Assembly (NCBI RefSeq): GCF_009857505.1
Contig: NZ_WWCP01000030.1
Location: 1 to 64,000 of the forward strand
Source of the DNA: Duganella lactea
Lineage (GTDB): Bacteria; Pseudomonadota; Gammaproteobacteria; Burkholderiales; Burkholderiaceae_D
Direction of reading: 5' to 3'
DNA length: 64,000 nucleotides
Below are positions 34,241-42,425 of this stretch, in pieces. Within the stretch, counting starts at the first letter, position 1, and every line of letters starts with the position of its first letter. The position numbers and the translations under genes are program-made. The notes beneath the pieces are model-generated. The model did no database searches. It saw nothing but the letters and a program-made list of their open reading frames with translations, and was not told where the DNA came from.

Positions 34241-35890
34241 ATGGAATCCAACAAAAACGAAATCACCGTCGCTGCCCGCCTGGGCATCGGCTTTGGCATT
34301 ATCCTGGCCATGATGCTGGCACTGTCGGTGCTGAGCGTGTTCAAGGTCAACGCCATCGACAACAGCTTGCAGCACATCAGCGAAGTCAATAACGTCAAGC
34401 AGCGCTACGCCATCAACTTCCGGGGCAGCGTGCATGACCGCGCGATCGCGCTGCGGGACGTTACGCTGGTCGGTGACAGCGAAATGGCCGGCGTCACCGC
34501 GCTGATCGACAAGCTGGACGCCGATTATCAGCGCTCGGCCAAGCCGCTGGACGCTTTATTCAGCGACGCCCAGGTCAAGGTCACGCCGGAAGAACGCGAG
34601 TGGCTCAACAAAATCAAACAGAGCGAAACCCAGACCACGCCGCTGATCAAGAAGATCATCGACGCCCGCAATGGCGGCGACCTCGAAGGCGCCCGCAAGA
34701 TCATGCTGGGGCAGGCCAAACCGGCCTTCGTTCAATGGCTGGCCAATATCAACGGCCTCATCGACCAGGAGGAGAAACTCACCAGCGCCGAATCCGAACT
34801 GGCACGCCAGGGCGCGCACAACTTCCAGTCGCTGGCCCTGTTCGCCGTGGCGGCGGCGATCGCCATCGGCCTGGTGGTGGCATGGCGCGTCACGCATTAC
34901 CTGCTGCGCGCCCTCGGCGCCGAACCGGCCGAGGTGAAGGCGCTGGCCAATGCGGTCGACCGCGGCGAGCTGTATCACGAGGTGGCGCTGCGTGACCAGG
35001 ACCGGACCAGCATCATGGCCGTGCTGCTGAAAATGAGCCGCAACCTGCGCAGCACCGTCACCGAAGTGCACCAGGCGTCCGTCGCCGTCACCAGCATCAG
35101 CGAACAGATCTCCGAGCAGAATCAGCATCTGTCCAGCCGCACCGAAGACCAGGCCAGCTCGCTGGAGGAAACCGCCTCGGCGATGGAGGAACTGACCTCC
35201 ACCGTCAAACAGAACGCCGACAGCGCGCGCGACGCCAACCGACTGGCGCAAAACGCCTCCGACATCGCCAGCAAGGGCGGCGAAATCGTCGGCGAGGTGG
35301 TGCAGACCATGAATTTGATCGACGCCTCGTCGCGCAAGATCGAGGAGATCATCGGTGTCATCGACGGTATCGCCTTCCAGACCAACATTCTGGCGCTGAA
35401 CGCGGCGGTGGAGGCGGCGCGCGCCGGTGAGCAGGGACGCGGCTTCGCGGTGGTGGCGACCGAGGTGCGCAACCTGGCGCAGCGCAGCTCCACCGCCGCG
35501 CGCGAGGTGAAAACGCTGATCGACGACTCGGTGTCCAAAATCCACGCCGGCACGGAACTGGCGGAACACGCGGGCAGCACCATGCGCGACATCGTGCACA
35601 GCGTGAAGCAGGTGAGCGACATGGTCGGCGCCATCACGCTGGCCAGCAACGAGCAAAGCGAGGGAATCGAGGAAGTCAACCGCGCCATCTCGCAGATGGA
35701 CCAGGTGACGCAGCAAAACGCGGCACTGGTGGAGAACGCCGCCGGTGAAGTCGAGGTGCTGCGGCAGCAGGCCGCCCAGCTGAATCAGACGGTCAGCGTG
35801 TTCAAGCTCCAGCGCGCCGGCTGGGACGCGCGGCCGGCGCCCGCCGCCCCTGCCGGCGCCGCGCGTCTGCCGGCACCAGAGGAGGCGTAG
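34241..35890 (+). CDS. Methyl-accepting chemotaxis protein
   Basis: The 549-residue receptor has TM1 at about residues 15-35, a four-helix periplasmic sensor to about 195 and TM2 at 198-215. A HAMP-like linker and a long signalling coiled coil with the hairpin GVIDGIAFQTNILALNA and VEAARAGEQGRGFAVVA follow. Ligand unknown. No C-terminal CheR-tethering pentapeptide is present; the tail is an Ala/Pro-rich segment. It is followed after 3 bp by a GAF/EAL protein, suggesting joint control of motility and c-di-GMP. Confidence 0.94.
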   Translation: MESNKNEITVAARLGIGFGIILAMMLALSVLSVFKVNAIDNSLQHISEVNNVKQRYAINFRGSVHDRAIALRDVTLVGDSEMAGVTALIDKLDADYQRSAKPLDALFSDAQVKVTPEEREWLNKIKQSETQTTPLIKKIIDARNGGDLEGARKIMLGQAKPAFVQWLANINGLIDQEEKLTSAESELARQGAHNFQSLALFAVAAAIAIGLVVAWRVTHYLLRALGAEPAEVKALANAVDRGELYHEVALRDQDRTSIMAVLLKMSRNLRSTVTEVHQASVAVTSISEQISEQNQHLSSRTEDQASSLEETASAMEELTSTVKQNADSARDANRLAQNASDIASKGGEIVGEVVQTMNLIDASSRKIEEIIGVIDGIAFQTNILALNAAVEAARAGEQGRGFAVVATEVRNLAQRSSTAAREVKTLIDDSVSKIHAGTELAEHAGSTMRDIVHSVKQVSDMVGAITLASNEQSEGIEEVNRAISQMDQVTQQNAALVENAAGEVEVLRQQAAQLNQTVSVFKLQRAGWDARPAPAAPAGAARLPAPEEA

Positions 35891-35893
35891 GGG

Positions 35894-37678
35894 ATGATGT
35901 TGCTGAACAGGTCTGAGCCGGAGCGGCTGGAAGCGCTCCACCAGTTCGGCATCCTCAACACCAACGCCAGCGAGTATTTCGACGCCATCACCAGGCTGGT
36001 GATGGACATGTATGGCGTGGCCGGCGCCTACATCTCGCTGTTGGACAGCGACCGCCAGTGGCTCAAGTCCAGCGTCGGCCTCTGTCCAACGGCCACGCGG
36101 CGTGACCAGACCTTCTGCCACACCACCATCCAGCAGGCCAGCGTGTTGATGATCGAGGACACGCTGCTCGACGAACGCTTTGCGGACAATCCGATGGTGA
36201 CCGGCGTGCAGGCCGTGCGCTTTTACGCCGGCGCGCCGCTGATCACCGGCGACGGCTACGCCATCGGCGCGCTGTGCGTGATCGACAGCGCGCCGCGCAC
36301 GCTCACCGCCGCCGAGATGGACAAGCTGGCCAGCCTGGCGTCGCTGGTCATGTCGCACATCACGCTGGGCCGCGCTGCCGGCCATGTGGACCCGGTCAGC
36401 GGCCTGCCGAACAAATATCAGCTGTTCGAAGACCTGACCAACCACGCGCGCGACTATCCCGGCGAACGCCGCGTGCTGGCCGATATCGCCATGCCGGATG
36501 CGGCCAAGGCCTTTGAAATCATCCGCGTGCTGGGCGCGCTGGTCTACGATGAACTGGTGCGCGAAGTGGGCGCGCGGCTTTTGCGGCTGTTCGAGGGCAG
36601 GGCGCAGGTCTATCACCTGACCGACGCCCGCTTCGCTGTTCTGTCGCGGGATCAGGATTGCGCCGGCTTTATCGCCTACCTGCATGGCCTTGACGCCGAG
36701 TTGCAGGCGCCGTTGAATCGCTTGAGTATTCCCATGGCCCTGGCCAGCTTTGGCGGCATCGTGGAATTCGATCTGTGTCCCGGCGCGGCCACGGATGCGC
36801 CGCGCAAAGCGGCTGCGGCGATCAACCAGGCGCTGGTCCGGCAGCAGCGCTGGAGTTGCTACAGCAATGCGGAGGATGAAAAGCAGCAGCGCGCCTTCCG
36901 TCTGCTGAACGATGTGCGGCACGCCATCGCCAACGATCAGTTTGAGCTGGTGTATCAGCCCAAGCATGACCTGCGCAACGGCGCCTGCCTGGCGGCCGAG
37001 GCGCTGCTGCGCTGGAACCACGCGACACTGGGACCGGTATCGCCGGCGGAATTCATTCCGCTGATCGAAAAGACGGCGCTGATCGGGCCCCTGAGCCACT
37101 GGGTGATCCGCACCGCCATGCGCCAGTTGGCCGAATGGCACGCCGCCGGCCATCCGGTCAAGGTGGCGATCAACCTGTCCGCCTACAATTTCGAGGAGCC
37201 GGATATTGTCGCGCGGCTGGCCGCGGTCTGCCGTGAGTTCAGTGTCGATCCGCGCTACGTGGAAATCGAATGCACCGAAGGCGTGTGGATGGAAGGCGCC
37301 GGCATCCTGGCCGCGCTGAACGGCATCCGCGATCTGGGCATGAGCCTCGCGCTGGACGATTTCGGCACCGGCTACTCCAACTTCGCCTATCTGCAGAAGG
37401 TGCCGGCCAGCGTGGTCAAGGTGGACCAATCGCTGATTCGCAATGTGGACGCCAATCCGCGCAACCAGCGCATCGTGCGCTCGCTGATCACCCTTGCGCG
37501 CGAGCTGGATTATCAGGTGGTGGCGGAGGGCGTCGAAACGGCGCAGGCGCTAACGCTGATACGCGACTGGGGCTGCGACGTCGCGCAGGGCTACCATTTC
37601 GCCAAGCCGCTGAGCGCCGCTGCCTTCCTCGAACACGCGATCCGCTACCGCGACGGTCACGCCGCCATCACCGCATAA
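35894..37678 (+). CDS. GAF domain/EAL domain protein with a degenerate GGDEF region
   Basis: The 594-residue cytoplasmic protein has an N-terminal GAF sensor (residues 5-160, CLMI and FYAGAPLI segments), a middle region resembling GGDEF but with RFAVLSRD in place of the active motif, and a C-terminal EAL domain. The EAL motif (Glu369), ECTEG and DDFGTGYS (Asp488/489) are kept, so c-di-GMP hydrolysis is plausible. It starts 3 bp after the MCP gene behind GGAGG and probably shares its transcript. Confidence 0.87.
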   Translation: MMLLNRSEPERLEALHQFGILNTNASEYFDAITRLVMDMYGVAGAYISLLDSDRQWLKSSVGLCPTATRRDQTFCHTTIQQASVLMIEDTLLDERFADNPMVTGVQAVRFYAGAPLITGDGYAIGALCVIDSAPRTLTAAEMDKLASLASLVMSHITLGRAAGHVDPVSGLPNKYQLFEDLTNHARDYPGERRVLADIAMPDAAKAFEIIRVLGALVYDELVREVGARLLRLFEGRAQVYHLTDARFAVLSRDQDCAGFIAYLHGLDAELQAPLNRLSIPMALASFGGIVEFDLCPGAATDAPRKAAAAINQALVRQQRWSCYSNAEDEKQQRAFRLLNDVRHAIANDQFELVYQPKHDLRNGACLAAEALLRWNHATLGPVSPAEFIPLIEKTALIGPLSHWVIRTAMRQLAEWHAAGHPVKVAINLSAYNFEEPDIVARLAAVCREFSVDPRYVEIECTEGVWMEGAGILAALNGIRDLGMSLALDDFGTGYSNFAYLQKVPASVVKVDQSLIRNVDANPRNQRIVRSLITLARELDYQVVAEGVETAQALTLIRDWGCDVAQGYHFAKPLSAAAFLEHAIRYRDGHAAITA

Positions 37679-37687
37679 AACCGGCCT

Positions 37688-37711
37688 GGATTGTCAATCC
37701 GGCATTATAAT
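37688..37711 (+). promoter_or_regulatory. Promoter and palindrome in front of the DUF2799 gene
   Basis: A perfect TATAAT (37706-37711) ends 7 bp before the ATG, so transcription may begin at or next to the start codon. Just upstream GGATTG and CAATCC form a 13-bp palindrome (37688-37700), which could be an operator or the end hairpin of the preceding gene. Confidence 0.5.
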
Positions 37712-37718
37712 CCGGGCC

Positions 37719-39092
37719 ATGAAAATCGCACTACGCCTGATACCCCTGTTACTGCTGCTGGCCGGATGCCAGTCCCACCTGCAGCGCGTCGCCTACTGCA
37801 AGATCGGCGACTGGACCGCCATCGGCCACAAAGATGGCTTGATGGGCGAGCCGGCCAACTACGCCACACGCAAGGACTTCTGCGACGACCATGCCGACCA
37901 ACCCGCCATCGCCGACGCGGCAGCGCGCTACAGCGCCGGCTGGGCGCACGGCAACTGGGACGCCTGGCATGCGCTGGGCAGCGCCGACGGCGTGCAGGGC
38001 ACGCGGTCGCAGTTCGACCTGCGCGCCAACGGCGAAGAAATCCGCAAGCATAAAACCCCGCTGAACCGCGCCGCCTACGATGCCGGCTGGAGCGCCGGTA
38101 ATTCCCGCTACTGGCAAAATCTTGGCCAGAAAGAGGGCGCCGAGGGCAAGCCGTTGACGCAAAAGGACATCAACCGCGACCACGCCGCCGCCGCGCAACT
38201 GCGTTTCGACGATAGCGCCTACACCGACGGCTGGCGCGCCGGCAACCGCACCTTCTGGTCGGACGCCGGCTACACCGATGCCCGCAACGGCACGCCGGAC
38301 GACGAATTCCGCAACCGCGCCGCCGCCGCGCGCCGCGCCGGCGTCGATGTGCAGGAAGCGTCCTACCGCGCTGCGTGGAACGCGGAGATCGTCAACTACT
38401 GGCGCAACCTCGGCACCAAGGACGCCACCAGCGGCAAGGAGTTTGGGTTGCGCGGCCGGGAAGCCAAGGCCAAAGGGCTGAAGATCCATGAGAAGGAATA
38501 CCGCCAAGCGTGGGAAACGCGGCTGACCGAATACTGGCGGCAGACCGGCGCCGAAGACGGTTACGGCCACCCGTATCAGTTGGAGGACCGCATGGCCAAC
38601 GCCAGCCGCGCCGGCGTATTCGTCATCCCGGCCACGCGCGATGCCTACACCAACGCCTGGCGCCAGGAGAACGCGCGCTACTGCACACCGGACAACGCCT
38701 TTGAACGGGGGCGCGGCAACATCGGCATGGCGGTGGAAGTGTGTGCGCCGGTCGCGCAGAATCAACTGAAGCACGCCTATGTGAGTGGTCAGGATTACGA
38801 AATCGCGGCGGCCAAGCACAGCGACGCGGTGACCGCCGCGAATGACCTCGCCAACCGCGTGCTCGATGCGCGCGGCCGATTGGGACGACTGGAGCGGGAA
38901 ATGCGCGTGGCGCGGGACGCGAAAGACCGCCCCAATAATGAGGAATCGGCGAAGCAGGACCGCCGCCGCGAGCAGGAGCGGCGCGAGTTGGTCGACTATG
39001 TGCAGCGGCTGGAGCGGCAGTTCGAAGACGCGCGGCGTTGGGTCGATCGTCACGACCAGCAGATGCAGCGCCTGCGCCGCGAAATCTATTAA
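37719..39092 (+). CDS. DUF2799 lipoprotein with about seven tandem 47-residue repeats
   Basis: The 457-residue protein has a lipoprotein signal with LLAGC (Cys17), then about seven copies of a roughly 47-residue unit (residues 27-350) whose core reads A-x-x-x-G-W-x-x-G-N-x-x-Y-W-x-x-x-G-x-x-D/E-A/G-x-x-G, and a charged coiled-coil C-terminus. DUF2799 proteins usually have one or two such units and about 200 residues, so this one is unusually long. Its function is unknown; it probably lies in the outer membrane facing the periplasm. Confidence 0.8.
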   Translation: MKIALRLIPLLLLLAGCQSHLQRVAYCKIGDWTAIGHKDGLMGEPANYATRKDFCDDHADQPAIADAAARYSAGWAHGNWDAWHALGSADGVQGTRSQFDLRANGEEIRKHKTPLNRAAYDAGWSAGNSRYWQNLGQKEGAEGKPLTQKDINRDHAAAAQLRFDDSAYTDGWRAGNRTFWSDAGYTDARNGTPDDEFRNRAAAARRAGVDVQEASYRAAWNAEIVNYWRNLGTKDATSGKEFGLRGREAKAKGLKIHEKEYRQAWETRLTEYWRQTGAEDGYGHPYQLEDRMANASRAGVFVIPATRDAYTNAWRQENARYCTPDNAFERGRGNIGMAVEVCAPVAQNQLKHAYVSGQDYEIAAAKHSDAVTAANDLANRVLDARGRLGRLEREMRVARDAKDRPNNEESAKQDRRREQERRELVDYVQRLERQFEDARRWVDRHDQQMQRLRREIY

Positions 39093-39212
39093 GTCCGCGG
39101 GAAAAATTTTGCTTACAGGTAATAACAGCTTTCTTGATGCAACGCACAAATAGCGATTGCTTTATTTGACCTGATTGTTATCATTTCCATGCCATCTTAG
39201 AGAGGAATACGC

Positions 39213-40154
39213 ATGGAAAGACCGCACCCGCACTACGACAGATTGATCGCTGCAGCGCGTCATGCCGGCCCGGCCACCGTCGCCGTGGCCCATCCTTGCG
39301 ACCGCAGTTCGCTGGAAGGCGTGCTGGATGCGGCGCGCATGGGCCTGATCAAGCCGATTCTGGTCGGCCCGAGCGAGCGCATTCGCCAGGAAGCCGACGC
39401 CGCGCGCCTGGATATCTCGGCGCTGCCGATTATCGATACCGAACATAGCCACGCTTCGGCCGCCCGCGCGGTGCAACTGGTGCACGAAGGCCAGGCCACC
39501 GCGCTGATGAAGGGCAGCCTGCACACCGATGAGCTGATGGGCGCCGTGGTGGCCACCGCCACCGGCCTGCGCACCGCGCGCCGCCTGAGCCACTGCTTCG
39601 TGATGGACGTGCCGGACCGCGCCGAACCGCTGATTATCACCGACGCCGCCGTCAACATCGTGCCGACGCTGGCCGACAAGGTGGACATCGTGCAGAACGC
39701 CATCGACCTGGCGCACATCCTGCGTTTCAATCCGGTCAAAGTCGCGATCCTCGCCGCCGTGGAGACGGTCAGCGCCAAGATGCCGTCGACCATCGACGCC
39801 GCCGCCCTGTGCAAGATGGCCGACCGCGGCCAGATCACCGGCGCGCTGCTCGATGGCCCGCTGGCCATGGACAACGCCATCGACCCGCAAGCGGCCGCCA
39901 TCAAGCATCTGGTGTCGCCGGTGGCGGGGCAGGCCAACGTGCTGGTGGCGCCGGACCTGGAGGCGGGCAACATGCTGGCCAAGAGCCTGAGTTTCATGGC
40001 CGGCGCCAGCGCCGCCGGCATCGTGCTCGGCGCGCGCGTACCGGTGATCCTCACCAGCCGTGCCGATACTGTGCAGGCAAGGTTGGCATCGTGCGCGGTG
40101 GCTGTGCTGGTGGCGCACAGCAAACTGACTGGTTCGCGTATTTTCGGGGGCTGA
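39213..40154 (+). CDS. Phosphate acetyl/butyryltransferase family protein
   Basis: The 313-residue enzyme belongs to the PTA_PTB family (ATALMKGSLHTDELMGAVV, LSHCFVMDVP, ITDAAVNI, GPLAMDNAI). It exchanges CoA for phosphate on an acyl-CoA; butyryl- versus acetyl-CoA preference cannot be told. It is the first gene of a pta-ackA-fabI-like cluster; the next gene starts 4 bp after its stop. A GAGAGGAA ribosome site precedes the ATG. Confidence 0.88.
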   Translation: MERPHPHYDRLIAAARHAGPATVAVAHPCDRSSLEGVLDAARMGLIKPILVGPSERIRQEADAARLDISALPIIDTEHSHASAARAVQLVHEGQATALMKGSLHTDELMGAVVATATGLRTARRLSHCFVMDVPDRAEPLIITDAAVNIVPTLADKVDIVQNAIDLAHILRFNPVKVAILAAVETVSAKMPSTIDAAALCKMADRGQITGALLDGPLAMDNAIDPQAAAIKHLVSPVAGQANVLVAPDLEAGNMLAKSLSFMAGASAAGIVLGARVPVILTSRADTVQARLASCAVAVLVAHSKLTGSRIFGG

Positions 40155-40158
40155 ACGC

Positions 40159-41352
40159 ATGCAGGATAACGACAGCGTCATCGTCATCAATGCCGGCTCA
40201 TCGAGCATCAAATTCTCGATGTATAGCGGCGCCGCGTTGGAACTCACCATGCGCGGCAAAATCGAAAACCTGTACAGCGGCGTGGCGCACTTCGTCGCCC
40301 AGGACGCGCGCGATGGCGTGGTCGGCGAACACCATTGGCGCGACGCGCCGCTGGATCACGAAGGCGGCATGCGCTTCCTGATCGACTTCGCCCAGAGTCA
40401 CCTGGATGGCCATCGCGTGATCGCGGTCGGTCACCGCATCGTGCATGGCGGCGTAGCCCACAGCGGACCGCAGCGCCTGGACGCGGCGCTGGTTGATGAA
40501 CTGGAAAAGCTGGTGCCGCTTGCGCCGTTGCACCTGCCGCACAATCTGGCGCCGGTGCGCTCGGTGATGGCGTTGGCGCCGCATGTGCCGCAGATCGGCT
40601 GTTTCGACACCGCGTTCCACGTCGGCCAGCCGGTGGAGGCGCAGGAATTTGCGCTGCCGTCGAATATCACGGAGCTGGGTGTGCGCCGCTACGGTTTCCA
40701 CGGGCTGTCATACGAATACATCGCCAGTGTGCTGCCGCGGGCGGAGCCTGGCCTTGCCCATGCCCGCGTGGTGGCGGCGCACCTGGGCAACGGCGCCAGC
40801 ATGTGCGCCATGGATGCCGGTCGCAGCGTCGCCAGCACCATGGGCTTCACCGCCGTCGATGGCCTGCCGATGGGCACCCGCTGCGGCGCGCTCGATCCCG
40901 GCGTGGTGCTGTACCTGATGCAGGAACTGGGGATGGACGTGGCGGCGGTGCAGAAGCTGATGTATCAGCAATCTGGCCTGTTGGGCGTCTCCGGCATTTC
41001 GTCGGACATGCGCACGCTGGAGCAGAGCGACGATCCGCGCGCCAGAAAGGCCATCGACCTGATGGTGTACCGCATCGGCCGTGAACTGGGCTCGCTGGCG
41101 GCGGCGCTGGGCGGTCTGGATGCGCTGGTGTTTTCGGGCGGCATCGGTGAAAACAGCGTCGCCCTGCGCGCAGCCGTCTGCCGCGACGCGGCCTGGCTGG
41201 GCGTGCAGCTCGACGCGCAAGCCAACGCGGCCAACCCGCGCGGCATTGCCCGCATCAGCAAGGCGGACAGCAAGGTCGCGGTCTGGGTGGTGCCGGCAAA
41301 CGAAGAGTTGATGATCGCGCGCCACGCGCTGGACGTGGTGGAGGGCACATGA
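40159..41352 (+). CDS. ackA: Acetate/propionate kinase
   Basis: The 397-residue kinase has VINAGSSSIKFSMY at the N-terminus, HRIVHGGVAHSG, GFHGLSYEYI, LGNGASMCAMDAG and FSGGIGENS, all ASKHA-fold acetate kinase motifs. It turns acyl phosphate into acid plus ATP, completing the route from acyl-CoA with the preceding transferase. It overlaps fabI by an ATGA. Confidence 0.94.
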   Translation: MQDNDSVIVINAGSSSIKFSMYSGAALELTMRGKIENLYSGVAHFVAQDARDGVVGEHHWRDAPLDHEGGMRFLIDFAQSHLDGHRVIAVGHRIVHGGVAHSGPQRLDAALVDELEKLVPLAPLHLPHNLAPVRSVMALAPHVPQIGCFDTAFHVGQPVEAQEFALPSNITELGVRRYGFHGLSYEYIASVLPRAEPGLAHARVVAAHLGNGASMCAMDAGRSVASTMGFTAVDGLPMGTRCGALDPGVVLYLMQELGMDVAAVQKLMYQQSGLLGVSGISSDMRTLEQSDDPRARKAIDLMVYRIGRELGSLAAALGGLDALVFSGGIGENSVALRAAVCRDAAWLGVQLDAQANAANPRGIARISKADSKVAVWVVPANEELMIARHALDVVEGT

Positions 41353-42125
41353 GCACGGAAACCATCTATCCGATCCTGACCGGCAAGCGCGCGCTGGTGG
41401 TCGGCGTGGCGAATGAACACTCGATCGCCTGGGGTTGCGCGCTGGCCTTCCGCAAACTGGGCGCCGAGGTGGTGCTGACGTATCTGAACGAGAAAGCGCT
41501 GCCGCATGTGGCGCCGCTGGCGCAACAGATCGACGCCCAGCTGCTGCCGCTGGACGTCACCCAGCCCGGCCAACTGGAAGCGGTGTTCGACACGCTGGCG
41601 GTTCAGGGACAACTGGACATTCTGGTCCACTCCATCGCCTTCGCGCCCAAGGAAGACCTGCAAGCCGGCCTGCTGGAATGCTCGCTCGAAGGCTTCCTGA
41701 AGGCGATGGACGTGTCCTGCCACTCGTTCGTGCGGATGGCGAAGCTGGCGGCGCCGCTGATGAAAACCGGCGGCAGCATGTTCGCCATGAGCTATCACGG
41801 TGCCGACAAGGTGGTCCCCAATTACAACGTCATGGGCCCGGTGAAGGCGGCGCTGGAAGCCTGCTGTCGCTACCTGGCGTTTGAACTGGGACCACGCGAC
41901 ATTCGCGTGCATGCCATTTCTCCTGGCCCGCTGCAAACCCGCGCGGCGTCCGGCCTGAAGGACTTCGATCATCTTTTGAGCGAGGCGATCCAACGCGCGC
42001 CACTGGGAGAGCTGGTCGACATCATCGATGTCGGCAATACCTGCGCCTATCTGGCATCGCCGTACGCAAAGCGGCTCACCGGCAGCACGGTCTACGTTGA
42101 CGGCGGCCTGAATATCATCGCCTGA
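41349..42125 (+). CDS. fabI: Enoyl-ACP reductase FabI-like
   Basis: The 258-residue reductase has GVANEHSIAWG for NADH, SIAFAPK, MSYHGADKVVPNYNVMGPVKA carrying the Tyr-x6-Lys pair, and SPGPLQTRAASG. It resembles E. coli FabI closely but lies in an acetate-kinase cluster, so it may be a second, specialised copy. FabI reduces enoyl-ACP in fatty acid synthesis. It overlaps ackA by 4 bp and precedes the 95-residue gene by 12 bp. Confidence 0.88.
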   Translation: MSTETIYPILTGKRALVVGVANEHSIAWGCALAFRKLGAEVVLTYLNEKALPHVAPLAQQIDAQLLPLDVTQPGQLEAVFDTLAVQGQLDILVHSIAFAPKEDLQAGLLECSLEGFLKAMDVSCHSFVRMAKLAAPLMKTGGSMFAMSYHGADKVVPNYNVMGPVKAALEACCRYLAFELGPRDIRVHAISPGPLQTRAASGLKDFDHLLSEAIQRAPLGELVDIIDVGNTCAYLASPYAKRLTGSTVYVDGGLNIIA

Positions 42126-42137
42126 GAGGAGCGGCCC

Positions 42138-42425
42138 ATGCAAGTTATCCTATCCGGCCTGCACGGAGATGCGTGTGAAGCCAGTATTGCCGAAGACCTC
42201 GCGATGTACTTCCACGTCAAGAACGTCAGCATGATCCGCCAGGGCATGGACGATAATCCCTGGGCGCTGATCGAGGTGGCGGATTCGTATGAACGGGTCT
42301 GGAACGTGTGCAACCAGCTACGCGGTGTTTTTCATCGCGGTAAAAAGCTGCACCTGTACATCCCGTTGCATCAGGAGGATGTCTTTCACGACATCGCGCC
42401 GTACCACCGGATCAATTTGCGCTAG
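42138..42425 (+). CDS. Small protein of unknown function in the ackA-fabI cluster
   Basis: The 95-residue protein begins MQVILSGLHGDACEASIAED, then has YFHVKNVSMIRQGMDDNPWALIEV. The beta-alpha-beta pattern resembles an RRM or ACT fold, but no family is certain. A GAGAGGAG ribosome site precedes its ATG, and it follows fabI by 12 bp, so it belongs to the operon. Its 3' end overlaps the flavoprotein gene by 14 bp on the opposite strand. Confidence 0.7.
   Translation: MQVILSGLHGDACEASIAEDLAMYFHVKNVSMIRQGMDDNPWALIEVADSYERVWNVCNQLRGVFHRGKKLHLYIPLHQEDVFHDIAPYHRINLR

Noticed and set aside
34556..37429. 957-codon minus-strand frame opposite the MCP and EAL genes
   Set aside because: It spans two unrelated plus-strand genes and reads as a repetitive Ala/Arg/Gly/His sequence without any domain.
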